A stretch of DNA of 49,964 bases from an uncultured Lachnospiraceae bacterium. Its GTDB lineage: Bacteria > Bacillota > Clostridia > Lachnospirales > Lachnospiraceae. Position 1 is the first letter of the stretch. Each line of letters opens with the position of its first letter. The DNA is taken from assembly GCA_900315945.1 (NCBI GenBank), contig ONAZ01000019.1:1-49964 (forward strand), written 5' to 3'. The notes beneath the pieces were generated by a model. It saw only the letters and a program-made list of their open reading frames with translations, had not been told where the DNA came from and did no database searches. Below are positions 32,158 through 41,457 of this stretch, one piece after another. The position numbers were made by a program, and so were the translations under genes.

Positions 32158-32276
32158 GTTAGTGTAATCTAACCCATATTCAAAAAAATATGGGTTAGCA
32201 TTACTAACAATAATAGCAGGAATAAGGTTAGTTTTCTCTAACCAATAAGTTAATAAAGGAGTTAGCCATTGCTAAC
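32158..32276 (-). promoter_or_regulatory. Four DtxR-type boxes upstream of the feo operon
   Basis: Inverted repeats with GTTAG...CTAAC half-sites occur at 32158-32173, 32194-32208, 32226-32243 (GGTTAG-TTTTCT-CTAACC) and 32261-32276, with centre spacing of 4-6 bases. A perfect 10-base hairpin TAACCCATAT/ATATGGGTTA (32170-32197) interleaves the first two. They match the IdeR/DtxR half-site TTAGGTTAG family. The adjacent DtxR-family protein is the probable ligand. Confidence 0.8.
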
Positions 32277-32324
32277 CTAATATAGTTATACAGGACTAAC
32301 TTCAATTTGTCAATATTTTTTTTC

Positions 32325-32350
32325 AAAAAAAATGCCGGTATACACCGGCA
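32325..32350 (-). terminator. Terminator of the DtxR-family gene and long operon
   Basis: TGCCGGT/ACCGGCA arms with a 4-base loop are followed by TTTTTTTT on the minus strand, 8 bases past the stop codon at 32358. Confidence 0.9.
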
Positions 32351-32357
32351 ACTTAAG

Positions 32358-32726
32358 TTATTTTACTTTTTTATAATATTTTTTGATACATTCATATGTC
32401 TGATCACTAATAATATGTTCTATTTCACACGCTTCTTTCAAAGCCTCCTCCTTATCCACACCAATAGATATAAGGGCGTCTGTAAGAAGCTTGTGCTTGC
32501 TATATATATTCTCAGCGATGCTTCTTCCTTCACCTGTGAAACTAATATATCCATTATCATCGAAGGTAATAAGCTCTTTTGCGCGAAGCTTCTTCATCGC
32601 TACACTAACACTTGGCTTAGACACATTAAGCTCATTAACTACATCAATTGAACGAGCATTCCCCTTTTTCTCTTGAACTACAAGGATTGCTTCAAGATAA
32701 TCTTCTTCTGACTGATTCTTTTTCAT
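32358..32726 (-). CDS. DtxR-family metal-dependent repressor
   Basis: 122 aa. Short MntR/IdeR-type protein without an SH3 domain. SEEDYLEAILVVQ, the winged helix NELNVSKPSVSVAMKKLRAKELI, and the dimerisation/metal region with HKLLTDAL and EACEIEHIIS (Glu, Cys/Glu and His ligands) are visible. It should repress feo and the ZIP gene when metal is plentiful. Follows the cation efflux gene by 13 bases and ends the long operon, so its own synthesis is not obviously under a DtxR box. Confidence 0.9.
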   Translation of the reverse strand: MKKNQSEEDYLEAILVVQEKKGNARSIDVVNELNVSKPSVSVAMKKLRAKELITFDDNGYISFTGEGRSIAENIYSKHKLLTDALISIGVDKEEALKEACEIEHIISDQTYECIKKYYKKVK

Positions 32727-32739
32727 AACTCAACTCCTC

Positions 32740-33858
32740 CTATATCTCAGAGAAATCTGTATCCATATTAACATACAACTTATAATCCGGATATTCTTTC
32801 TCAATTTCCTTAGACACCTTAGCGCATTCTGCTCTTCTATCTTTGGCATCGAAACTAATTATCAAATCAAATCTAATTGATTTCTCCTCTTTATTCAGAT
32901 AAAATCCATGAACACCATTAACATATTGATTCTTCGAAGCAATCTCTGTAACCCTCTTTCTTATTTCTACTGCTTCTTTATCTGAAGTATTGTAAGAATA
33001 AATGCCTACTGCCGTAAGAATTACACCATGCTTTATGTACACTTGTTCCTGAATATCTCTAATCAATTTATCAATTTCATTAGCTGTATATGTCTCTGGT
33101 ACCTCTACATGAATAGAACCATTGTGAGAATTTGGTCCATAATTGTTAAGCACTAAATCATACGCACCTCTTACACCCTCAAAGCTTCTAACTGTCTTCT
33201 TAATCTCTTCATCAAGCTCTAGGTCATTTCGCTCTCCAAGAAGAGGGGATACAGTTTCTCTAAGCATATCAATTCCTGATTTAATAATGAAGATAGATAT
33301 AACTCCAGCAAGATAAGGCTCCACTGATATGCCAAATGCAACATAAAGTATTGCAGCTACTACAGTAGCAGAAGAAATTATAGCATCAAATAATGCATCT
33401 TTACCTGAATTAACAAGGGCATCAGATTTAACATTTTCACCAGACTTCTTAACATATAGTCCAAGAACTATCTTAACAATAACAGCTACAGCAATTATTA
33501 TTATGGAAATCATGCTATAGCTAGGTTCTTCCGGACTAATAATCTTCTTAACCGACTCAATTAAGGCTGTAATACCTGCATATAATACAAGTCCTGCTAT
33601 AATAAGAGCACTTATATATTCTACTCTTCCATGACCAAAGGGATGCTTCTTATCTGGCTGTTTGCCCGCAAGCTTAGTTCCAACTATAGTAATTATAGAA
33701 CTTGTTGCATCAGTAACATTGTTAACAGCATCCATTGTAATTGCAACAGAATTACTTACAAAGCCAACAACCGCCTTAAAGCCAGCAAGAAGGATATTAG
33801 CAATAATTCCTATTACACTAGTCTGTATAATCTTTTTTTCTCTAAATCCTCTTTCCAT
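32740..33858 (-). CDS. Cation diffusion facilitator family efflux protein
   Basis: 372 aa. Six-helix CDF domain with two metal-binding helix motifs, DAVNNVTDATSS (about 43-54) and DALVNSGKDALFDA (about 147-160), plus the HPFGHGRVEY signature. A cytoplasmic ferredoxin-like domain follows (HVEVPET region) with an extra C-terminal copy-like extension. The Asn/Asp sites suggest manganese or iron rather than zinc. Its ATG overlaps the stop of the upstream kinase-like gene; it is followed by the DtxR-family gene, giving a metal-homeostasis trio. Confidence 0.9.
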   Translation of the reverse strand: MERGFREKKIIQTSVIGIIANILLAGFKAVVGFVSNSVAITMDAVNNVTDATSSIITIVGTKLAGKQPDKKHPFGHGRVEYISALIIAGLVLYAGITALIESVKKIISPEEPSYSMISIIIIAVAVIVKIVLGLYVKKSGENVKSDALVNSGKDALFDAIISSATVVAAILYVAFGISVEPYLAGVISIFIIKSGIDMLRETVSPLLGERNDLELDEEIKKTVRSFEGVRGAYDLVLNNYGPNSHNGSIHVEVPETYTANEIDKLIRDIQEQVYIKHGVILTAVGIYSYNTSDKEAVEIRKRVTEIASKNQYVNGVHGFYLNKEEKSIRFDLIISFDAKDRRAECAKVSKEIEKEYPDYKLYVNMDTDFSEI

Positions 33859-35357
33859 TACTTATCCTCTGCTATTCTAAGCGGAATATCAACTACAAAT
33901 TTGGTTCCATTACCTATTTTACTTTCCATAGTTATAGTGCCATTCATACTATCTAGAATTCTCTTAATAATACTCAAGCTATATCTCGTGCTATTTTCAC
34001 TAGAATCCTCTCTAGCAGTACCTTCCTGAAGTATAGCAACCATTTGATTAAATAACTCTTCAGGAATACTAACGCCTTTGTCCTCAACAGTGAGCCTATA
34101 AATGGCGTATCCTTCTTTCTTGGAAGTAACTTCTGACAAATTACATTTTATAATGCCTCCCGGCCTTGCAAATCTCACAGCACTTGTAAGTAAAACCATT
34201 GAAATCTGTCTTAATCTTATTTCATCTGCGTAAACTATATAATGGGTGATTTCTCCTTCGCCCACATCAATTTCCACGTCTTTATTCTTTATTAGGCTAG
34301 GAATAATACCTCTTATATTCTTCGTATTATCCCGTAAATCCATTTTGGTCTCTATTATCTCTATATTCTCATCTTCGAAGAACACCATCTTATTAGCATC
34401 GTTAAGTAAATTCTTAGCATATAGCTCGATCTCCTTAACCTTTTCTAGATATTCTTCTAATTTCTCTCTATTATCAATATTCTCAATTGCAAGATCAGTA
34501 TACTTTGACACCTCATCAACCTGTGTACCAACATCATTAGACAAATCGAACAAGAATTTCGCGCGGGCTTTATTAGCCTTATGAGACAAATCTATTTCTT
34601 TGGACAATTTCTTCTTAATATCTTCTAATCCATTGGCTCTATGCCATAACATAAAGGCATATATTAATATAGTCACAACTGCTATACCATATATAATTAC
34701 AATCACAAGAATTATTGGAAATTCAACTTCCTGTATCTTCTCAACTGCATCATCAAGCTTATTAATAGACACCCCTCGAGAAATAATCCAATTATAATCT
34801 GGATATAGAGAAGAATACGTAAGCTTCATAGATACACGATCGGAATAGAGTTCCTTAAATGTATAATTAAGGAATACATGTCCATCCTTCTTAATACCCT
34901 CAAGCTCTTCCTTATAAGGATGATTTCCTTCCGAATCAGTTGTTCCCGTAGAAAGCAGAGTACCTTCAGTATCCTTAAGATTAGGATGAATTAGTCTTAT
35001 AGCATATTTATCTCCACCATCAAAGTTATATACTTCCTGAACCCAGATATAGGAGTCATCTATATAGTTCATACTATATAGAAAATCTCTTAGTGACTCT
35101 GTAACCTCATCCTTAATCTGTTCTTCTGTCCATTCAGGATGAGTTGCCCTAAGCTGAGCACGCATATTATCAATATGGCTCTTAGTATTCTCTACTGAAT
35201 CCTCTAGAACTTCCTTCTTTGCATCAAATACTGTCTGATACAAACTCTTCTTAATAACTGACGTAATAAACACAGCTCCCGCAACAACGATAATTGTTGC
35301 GAGAGTTAATATTACAATAGCTATTATAGTTTTTTTCTTATTCAAAGATGCATTCAT
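33858..35357 (-). CDS. Cache-domain sensor with degenerate histidine kinase module
   Basis: 499 aa. Two membrane helices (about 9-35 and 213-238) flank an extracellular Cache-like domain (YIDDSYIWVQEV, HPNLKDTEGT, YPDYNWIISRGV). The cytoplasmic part has the layout of a histidine kinase, but the phospho-acceptor block reads FLFDLSNDVGTQ where SHEIRTP-type is expected, so His is Asn at 274. The N box reads LLTSAVRF (Asn lost) and G1 reads VEDKGVSIPEE (Gly to Ser). Probably a pseudokinase that signals by binding, or that pairs with another kinase. No response regulator is adjacent. Overlaps the cation efflux gene. Confidence 0.75.
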   Translation of the reverse strand: MNASLNKKKTIIAIVILTLATIIVVAGAVFITSVIKKSLYQTVFDAKKEVLEDSVENTKSHIDNMRAQLRATHPEWTEEQIKDEVTESLRDFLYSMNYIDDSYIWVQEVYNFDGGDKYAIRLIHPNLKDTEGTLLSTGTTDSEGNHPYKEELEGIKKDGHVFLNYTFKELYSDRVSMKLTYSSLYPDYNWIISRGVSINKLDDAVEKIQEVEFPIILVIVIIYGIAVVTILIYAFMLWHRANGLEDIKKKLSKEIDLSHKANKARAKFLFDLSNDVGTQVDEVSKYTDLAIENIDNREKLEEYLEKVKEIELYAKNLLNDANKMVFFEDENIEIIETKMDLRDNTKNIRGIIPSLIKNKDVEIDVGEGEITHYIVYADEIRLRQISMVLLTSAVRFARPGGIIKCNLSEVTSKKEGYAIYRLTVEDKGVSIPEELFNQMVAILQEGTAREDSSENSTRYSLSIIKRILDSMNGTITMESKIGNGTKFVVDIPLRIAEDK

Positions 35358-35359
35358 TA

Positions 35360-36088
35360 TTAATCCCTAGACTCTATAACAATAGCAACGCCATTATTAA
35401 CAGTTATCTTAGCTTCATCCTCTTCTATAACATTACTGATGCCAAGAGACAAATTAGTCTTCATATGCTTATCTTCAACATTGAATCTAAATCCTGTTAA
35501 TGTGACATAAGTTTCATCAGTATAAGGTACGATGGATACGAAATCACCAAATTGTTCCTTTTTCTTAATTATCATTTCATCCTTAACAAGAGTAACTTTA
35601 TTATGCTCATCCATAAGAATGATATTATATCCAGATAATACACCAAGGCCAAGTATAGATACATTGCCAAGGACATGGTCAATTCTCGTTCCTGTTGCTC
35701 CAAGAAGTACAATATCACCTCTTAAGTATCTCATAGCAAATCTTACAGCTTCCTCTGTATCAGTCTGGTCTTTATGTACATCAAGCTGTCTTATATGATA
35801 TGGAAGTACATCAAATACAAATGATTCTTCTTCCCCTTCAGCTTTCTTCTTAGCTTTCTTACGAGGCTCTAACCCAATTGCAATTCTAGCTTCATCAGAT
35901 ACTGAATCAAAGTCACCTATAACTTCATCAGGATTAATCTTAAGACGAAGCAGACATTCTAAGCCTCTGTCAACAGCGAGAATATATATTCCCTCTTTCT
36001 TATTTCCCTTCTTATCGCATAGAAGACCTTTAACAAAATCATCATCTACATGGCCTCCAGCAATAATATAAATTCTTTCATCAGACAT
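35360..36088 (-). CDS. Thiamine pyrophosphokinase
   Basis: 242 aa. Makes thiamine diphosphate from thiamine and ATP. AVDRGLECLLRLKINPDEVIGDFDS holds the conserved D.G and GDFDS motifs (landmarks only), and DQTDTEEAVRFAM and GATGTRIDH complete the active site. A Lys/Glu-rich insertion of about 30 residues follows the GDFDS block and is unusual. The position after rpe matches the rsgA-rpe-TPK order common in Firmicutes. Confidence 0.92.
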   Translation of the reverse strand: MSDERIYIIAGGHVDDDFVKGLLCDKKGNKKEGIYILAVDRGLECLLRLKINPDEVIGDFDSVSDEARIAIGLEPRKKAKKKAEGEEESFVFDVLPYHIRQLDVHKDQTDTEEAVRFAMRYLRGDIVLLGATGTRIDHVLGNVSILGLGVLSGYNIILMDEHNKVTLVKDEMIIKKKEQFGDFVSIVPYTDETYVTLTGFRFNVEDKHMKTNLSLGISNVIEEDEAKITVNNGVAIVIESRD

Positions 36089-36128
36089 AGTAAAATCCCT
36101 CCTCTTTTAAAAATTACTAAACATGATA

Positions 36129-36779
36129 TTACATTTTATCAATAAATGCTTTGACATTAGCTGCTGCGTCCCCATTAAATACAGCAGAGCCTGCAACTAT
36201 TATATTAGCCCCTGCATCTATAATATCAGAGACATTCATAAGATTGACACCGCCATCAACCTCAATATCAACATTAAGACCTTTTTCATCAATCATTGAC
36301 TTAAGATTTCTAATTTTATCAAGCGAATATGGTATAAACTTCTGCCCACCAAAGCCTGGATTCACTGACATAATAAGTACCATGTCAAGCTTTGGAAGGA
36401 TGTACTCTATTGCATCTAAAGATGTGGCAGGGTTAAGGGCAACTGCTGCCATTACTGATTGTGCCTTGATTAATTCTACTGTCCTGTCAAGATGCTTGCA
36501 TGCCTCAGCATGAACAGTTATTATATCTGCTCCTGCTTCTGCAAATTCCACAATATATCTGTCAGGATCTTCAATCATTAGATGTACATCTAATACCTTG
36601 TCTGTATACTTTCTTATTGATTTTACAACTGGCATTCCAATTGTTATACTTGGCACGAACATTCCATCCATTACGTCAATATGGATATATTCTGCTCCTG
36701 CTTCGTCTACTACTCGTATGTCTTCACCCAATCTACCGAAGTCGCTAGATAGAATTGACGGTGACAGGCAGTTAGTCAT
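36129..36779 (-). CDS. rpe: Ribulose-phosphate 3-epimerase
   Basis: 216 aa TIM barrel interconverting ribulose 5-phosphate and xylulose 5-phosphate. SPSILSSDFGRLGED, HIDVMDGMFVPSITIG, VHLMIEDPDRYI, SVNPGFGGQKFIP and EVDGGVN cover the metal and catalytic Asp residues. RBS AGGAGG. Normal length. Confidence 0.97.
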   Translation of the reverse strand: MTNCLSPSILSSDFGRLGEDIRVVDEAGAEYIHIDVMDGMFVPSITIGMPVVKSIRKYTDKVLDVHLMIEDPDRYIVEFAEAGADIITVHAEACKHLDRTVELIKAQSVMAAVALNPATSLDAIEYILPKLDMVLIMSVNPGFGGQKFIPYSLDKIRNLKSMIDEKGLNVDIEVDGGVNLMNVSDIIDAGANIIVAGSAVFNGDAAANVKAFIDKM

Positions 36780-36825
36780 TTCTAATCCTCCTATTATGCT
36801 CGTCTTTGTAAATGTGTATTCTACT

Positions 36826-37710
36826 TTAATACTTCTGTCTCTTATCTAATTCCTCGTATAATTTAATATAATTATCATATCTTATCTTAGATAATTTACC
36901 CTCTTCTACGAGTCTTTTTACTTCACAATCAGGCTCATTAACGTGAGCACAGCCTGCGAATCTACACTTAGAAGAAGAATGTAAGAATTCCGGATAACAC
37001 TCTTTCAAATCATCCTTCGTAAATCCAGGAATATCCATTGTTGAAAACCCTGGCGTATCAACAATATAACTAGGTTCTTCTATATCTAACATAATTAATT
37101 CACAGTGTCTTGTAGTATGCCTTCCTCTTCCCAGCTTCTTACTAATCTCACCTGTCTCCATTAATATATTAGATTGTAAGGTGTTAATCAGAGAAGACTT
37201 CCCTGCACCAGAAGGGCCAGCAACTGTGGATGTCTTACCACTAAGAATCTCTATAAGTTCATTGTGTCCATCCCTGGTCTTGGCACTTGTATTAATTATG
37301 CTATATCCAGTCTCTTTGTACACATCTTCTAGTTCTCTTATATAATCATCTTCGCACAAATCCACTTTATTAAAGCAAATAACTACCGGGACATCCTGAT
37401 ATTCCATCATAACAAGGAATCTGTCAAGCAAATTAAAATTAGGCTTTGGATTCTTTGCTGAAAATATTATAAGTGCCTGATCAACATTACTGACAGCCGG
37501 TCTTATAAGAGAATTTTTCCTCTCGTAAATGTTGGTAATATTTCCTTCTTTATCTTCCTCAGATAGAATTTCAATATCAACTTTATCACCTACAAGTGGC
37601 TTCATTCCTTCTTTTCGAAAGATTCCTTTCGCTTTACACTCGTATATACCCTGTCCCTTTATATGTACATAATAGAAACCTGCAATACCCTTAATGATTC
37701 TTCCTGCCAA
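36826..37710 (-). CDS. rsgA: Ribosome small subunit-dependent GTPase A, TTG start
   Basis: 294 aa. Circularly permuted GTPase of 30S maturation. OB fold at the N-terminus, NKVDL (G4), then GPSGAGKSSLIN (G1), RHTTRHCELI (G2) and DTPGF (G3), and the zinc site in CRFAGCAHVNEPDC. It begins at TTG with GAGG seven bases upstream. It follows prkC by 12 bases, the usual Firmicute order. Confidence 0.95.
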   Translation of the reverse strand: MAGRIIKGIAGFYYVHIKGQGIYECKAKGIFRKEGMKPLVGDKVDIEILSEEDKEGNITNIYERKNSLIRPAVSNVDQALIIFSAKNPKPNFNLLDRFLVMMEYQDVPVVICFNKVDLCEDDYIRELEDVYKETGYSIINTSAKTRDGHNELIEILSGKTSTVAGPSGAGKSSLINTLQSNILMETGEISKKLGRGRHTTRHCELIMLDIEEPSYIVDTPGFSTMDIPGFTKDDLKECYPEFLHSSSKCRFAGCAHVNEPDCEVKRLVEEGKLSKIRYDNYIKLYEELDKRQKY

Positions 37711-37722
37711 AAGACTACCTCA

Positions 37723-39645
37723 CTATTGTTGTTGGAAGCTTACTGCTTCAGAACCATTAGGTGTATATAGTGTACCTGAACTTGTTGTAATATTACTTAC
37801 AGATATGGTCTGTGTCTGACCTTGTCCAACATTCCAGCTTCCAAGGGTATTACCATTAGAATCTTCTAATCTGTAAGAACCTGGAGAACTTAATGTCCTA
37901 TTATATCTGTAATAAGTTGTCTTCTTACCAGAACTTACTGTTATATTAACAGTTGTTCCTTTCTCTACATATTTACCAGAATCAATACTCTGACTAATTA
38001 CATTACCACTAGCTACAGAATCAGAATTCTCAGTAGTAACTGTTACATTAAGTCCTGCTGCACTTAGAGCTGCTGTTGCAGAAGACTGGCTCTGTCCTAC
38101 AACAGAAGGAACCTTTGCCTTCTCTGAGCCCTGACTTACTGTAATTGTAATTGTATCACCTGACTTAGCCTTAGAATTAGCATTTGGACTCTGCGCAATT
38201 ACCTTACCCTGTTCCTGGTCGCTATATTCATAATTAACATTATGTTTAAATCCTGCAGTCTTAATTGCATTAATAGCAGAAGACTCTGTCTGTCCTACTA
38301 CATTAGGGACATTAGTATCGCCCTTTCCTGTACTAATCTGAATCGTAACAGTAGTATTAGCCGCTACTTTGTCACCCTTCTTAACAGATTGTCCACATAC
38401 CTGACCTTCTGGATACTGATCAGATGCCACTTCTTCTTTCTTATATCCAAGCTTTAATTCCTTAAGCTTATCAATAGCTTCCTTCTCAGTCATACCTGTT
38501 AAGTCAACCATTGTTACCTGCTCGCTCTCCTGATTGGAATCTCCACCAAAGAATTTCCACCATCCAAAGCCACTACCAATAAAGTATACTAAGACACCTA
38601 CAACAACAACTGCAGCAATAATTGCCATTATTGTTATAGCCTTATCCATCTTAGGATTAACTTTACCCTCAACTGACTTCTCATCATCATCGTCAATCTT
38701 CTTAGGAGTTGCCTTATCGTCGATTACACCTGCTTCTTTCTTAATTGCATCTAATTCTTCTGCTGTAATAACACGTGTAGTTTCAACATTATCTGCATTA
38801 TCATTAATAACTACGAAGTCTTCATCAGGATTTACAAGAGCCTTCTTAAGATCAAGTAGAAGATCTTCCATACTCTCGTATCTCTTATCTGTACTCTTCA
38901 TAGTACATTTTAGAATAATCTTCTCCACACTAATAGGAATATCTTCCACATACTGTGAAGGTGGAATTATATCAGATTGTAAATGTTGTATTGCTATTGC
39001 AACTGTAGTATCACCGTCGTATGGTACATGTCCTGTAATCATTTCATACATAACAATACCAAGAGAATATATATCAGTCTGGCAATTAACCATACCATTT
39101 CTTGCCTGTTCTGGTGATGTATAATGAACAGAACCCATTACCTCTGCATTGATTGTATTAGAAGATACGGCTTTGGCAATACCAAAGTCTGTAACCTTAA
39201 CTTTACCTTCTTTAGAAATAATTACATTCTGTGGCTTAATATCTCTATGAATTATTCCCTTCTCATGAGCAGCCTGAATACCACGTCCTACCTGAATTGC
39301 AATAGATAGAACCTCTTTATAATTAAGACGTTCTTTTCTTTCAATATATGACTTTAATGTAATACCTTCGATGTATTCCATAATAATGAAATATAGTCCA
39401 TCTTCAGAACCAACATCGTAAATATTAACAATATTAGGATGCTCAAGAACAGCAGCGGATTGAGCTTCTCTTCTGAATTTCGTAACAAAACTCATATCCT
39501 CTGTAAATTCCTTCTTAAGCACTTTAATGGCTACTTCTCTATTAAGCACATGGTCTTTTGCTTTATATACATCAGACATTCCACCTGCACCAACTGGCTC
39601 AAGTATCTCATATCTGTCTTGTAGATACATTCCTTTTTGTAACAT
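37723..39645 (-). CDS. prkC: PASTA-domain Ser/Thr protein kinase
   Basis: 640 aa. Hanks-type kinase domain (GAGGMSDVYKA glycine loop, AIKVLK lysine, HRDIKPQN catalytic loop, DFG in VTDFGIAKA, APE-like SPEQA). It is followed by a charged linker, one membrane helix near residue 345 and three extracellular PASTA domains (VDLTGMTEKEA, VPNVVGQTESSA, VPSVVGQSQSSA), and a Ser/Gly/Thr-rich tail with an extra beta-like segment. It senses muropeptides and peptidoglycan and controls cell wall, division or dormancy exit. Paired with the phosphatase at 39688. Confidence 0.96.
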   Translation of the reverse strand: MLQKGMYLQDRYEILEPVGAGGMSDVYKAKDHVLNREVAIKVLKKEFTEDMSFVTKFRREAQSAAVLEHPNIVNIYDVGSEDGLYFIIMEYIEGITLKSYIERKERLNYKEVLSIAIQVGRGIQAAHEKGIIHRDIKPQNVIISKEGKVKVTDFGIAKAVSSNTINAEVMGSVHYTSPEQARNGMVNCQTDIYSLGIVMYEMITGHVPYDGDTTVAIAIQHLQSDIIPPSQYVEDIPISVEKIILKCTMKSTDKRYESMEDLLLDLKKALVNPDEDFVVINDNADNVETTRVITAEELDAIKKEAGVIDDKATPKKIDDDDEKSVEGKVNPKMDKAITIMAIIAAVVVVGVLVYFIGSGFGWWKFFGGDSNQESEQVTMVDLTGMTEKEAIDKLKELKLGYKKEEVASDQYPEGQVCGQSVKKGDKVAANTTVTIQISTGKGDTNVPNVVGQTESSAINAIKTAGFKHNVNYEYSDQEQGKVIAQSPNANSKAKSGDTITITVSQGSEKAKVPSVVGQSQSSATAALSAAGLNVTVTTENSDSVASGNVISQSIDSGKYVEKGTTVNITVSSGKKTTYYRYNRTLSSPGSYRLEDSNGNTLGSWNVGQGQTQTISVSNITTSSGTLYTPNGSEAVSFQQQ

Positions 39646-39687
39646 TATTATATCTCCGTTTCTAAATCTTATTCCTACTTAATATCT

Positions 39688-40419
39688 CTACTCTTCATAA
39701 GGTTCAACAACAATTGCTGATATATTATCAAGTCCGCCTTTTCTATTAGCAAGACTTACAAGTACACTAGCTTTGGTCTTAGCATCGTCGTTACCTGTAA
39801 GCTGTGCGAAAAGCTCATTATCATCAACCATATTAGTTAAACCATCTGAACAAAGAATGAATTGTTCAAAATTATTATTAGATACTTCAAAGAAATCAAT
39901 ATTAACATCTGGCTCAACACCAATGGCCCTTGTAATTGCATTTCTCTTAGGATGTCTCTTAGGATCGAAGGTGCCCATTTTACCGCTTCTCATCATCTCC
40001 TGAACAAGAGAATGATCCTTTGTTATCTGACATATAGTTGAGTCATTAGCAACATATAGTCTTGAATCACCAACATTAGCAACATATAATTTCTTATCAC
40101 TAATTGTTGCACAGACAAATGTAGTTCCCATGCCTTTCTTGGTAGGGTCAGCAATTGACTCATTGTATAATACCTTATTGGCTTTTTTTATTGCCTGATC
40201 GAGAATAGCCACAGGCTTACTCTCATCTGAATTCTTAATTTCTTCAAGAGCAGTCATTACAGCTTTACGAGAAGCATAATCTCCAGCATTATGTCCTCCC
40301 ATACCATCTGCAACAATGAAAAGGTTGGGTAATATTCCCACACCATCACCTGATGCATAGACATAATCTTGATTTTCTGTACGAGTAACTCCCGTATCAG
40401 TCAAAGCATAATATCTCAT
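39688..40419 (-). CDS. stp1: PP2C-type Ser/Thr protein phosphatase
   Basis: 243 aa. Counteracts PrkC. YALTDTGVTRTENQD, FIVADGMGGHNAGDYAS, GTTFVCATI, ANVGDSRLY and LCSDGLTNMVDD give the metal-binding Asp set of PPM phosphatases. Starts four bases inside the rlmN stop (ATGA overlap). Confidence 0.95.
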   Translation of the reverse strand: MRYYALTDTGVTRTENQDYVYASGDGVGILPNLFIVADGMGGHNAGDYASRKAVMTALEEIKNSDESKPVAILDQAIKKANKVLYNESIADPTKKGMGTTFVCATISDKKLYVANVGDSRLYVANDSTICQITKDHSLVQEMMRSGKMGTFDPKRHPKRNAITRAIGVEPDVNIDFFEVSNNNFEQFILCSDGLTNMVDDNELFAQLTGNDDAKTKASVLVSLANRKGGLDNISAIVVEPYEE

Positions 40420-41456
40420 GATAATCCTTCCTTCAACTTTTTTCTTCTAAGTTGTCCACAGGCCCCGTCAATATCGCGACCCATTTCTCTTCTAATAGTA
40501 ACATTTATAGCGTTTTTTTCAAGTTTTTTCTTGAATCTGAGTACCCCTTCACTACTTGTAGAATTATAATCTCTCTCACTTATAGGATTTACAGGGATAA
40601 GATTAATGTGACAAGGGCAATTACCTATTAATTTTGCTAGATTCTTTGCGTCTAAATCACTATCATTTACACCTGCAATAAGTGTATATTCATAGGTTAT
40701 TCTTCTTCCTGTAGAATTAGCATAATGTTCCATGGCTTCAACCACTTCATTAATATCGTAACTCTTAGCAACAGGCATTATCTCTAGCCTCTTCTCCTGG
40801 GTTGATGCATGAAGAGACAGAGCAAGTGTTATTGTAAGCTTCTCTTTTGCCAGATTATATATTCTTGGGACAATTCCACATGTTGATACAGTAATATTTC
40901 TCTGGGAAATGTTATATCCATCCTGATTTGTTAATAAATCAATAAATCTTAATAAATTATCATAATTATCAAGAGGCTCACCCGTGCCCATAACAACTAC
41001 ATTACTTATTCTCTCTCCAACATCTTTGGAAATTGCATATATCTGATCTAACATTTCCGAAGGAGTAAGATTGCGAAGGAATCCATCTATAGTTGAAGCA
41101 CAGAATCTGCATCCCATCTTGCATCCCACCTGGGACGAAATACATACACTTAGTCCATGTTTATATCGCATAAGTACAGACTCAACCATATTTCCATCGG
41201 ACAAAGCAAATAAATACTTTCTTGTGCCGTCTTCTTTAGATATCTGAATTTCCTCGGCCTCTAAAGCTATGTAACTAGTCGTATCCTTTAGCTTCTCTCT
41301 AAGTGATTTAGACAGATTAGTCATCTCATCATAACTTCTAGCAAGATGAATATGCATCCAATCATATATCTGTTTTCCACGAAATGTAGGTTCCCCAATA
41401 GAAACAATATATTCAGTTAGCTCAGACAAAGTCATTGATTTTACATCTTGAGACAT
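40416..41456 (-). CDS. rlmN: 23S rRNA (adenine2503-C2)-methyltransferase
   Basis: 346 aa from the ATG at 41456 (GGGAGGAG four bases upstream); the longer in-frame start lies inside rsmB. Radical SAM enzyme with CKMGCRFC, the conserved MGTGEPLDNYDN, STCGIVP (the methyl-carrying Cys region is later), GRRITYEYTLI and NLIPVNP. Methylates A2503 of 23S rRNA and some tRNAs. Overlaps rsmB by a few bases. Confidence 0.96.
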   Translation of the reverse strand: MSQDVKSMTLSELTEYIVSIGEPTFRGKQIYDWMHIHLARSYDEMTNLSKSLREKLKDTTSYIALEAEEIQISKEDGTRKYLFALSDGNMVESVLMRYKHGLSVCISSQVGCKMGCRFCASTIDGFLRNLTPSEMLDQIYAISKDVGERISNVVVMGTGEPLDNYDNLLRFIDLLTNQDGYNISQRNITVSTCGIVPRIYNLAKEKLTITLALSLHASTQEKRLEIMPVAKSYDINEVVEAMEHYANSTGRRITYEYTLIAGVNDSDLDAKNLAKLIGNCPCHINLIPVNPISERDYNSTSSEGVLRFKKKLEKNAINVTIRREMGRDIDGACGQLRRKKLKEGLS

Positions 41457-41457
41457 A

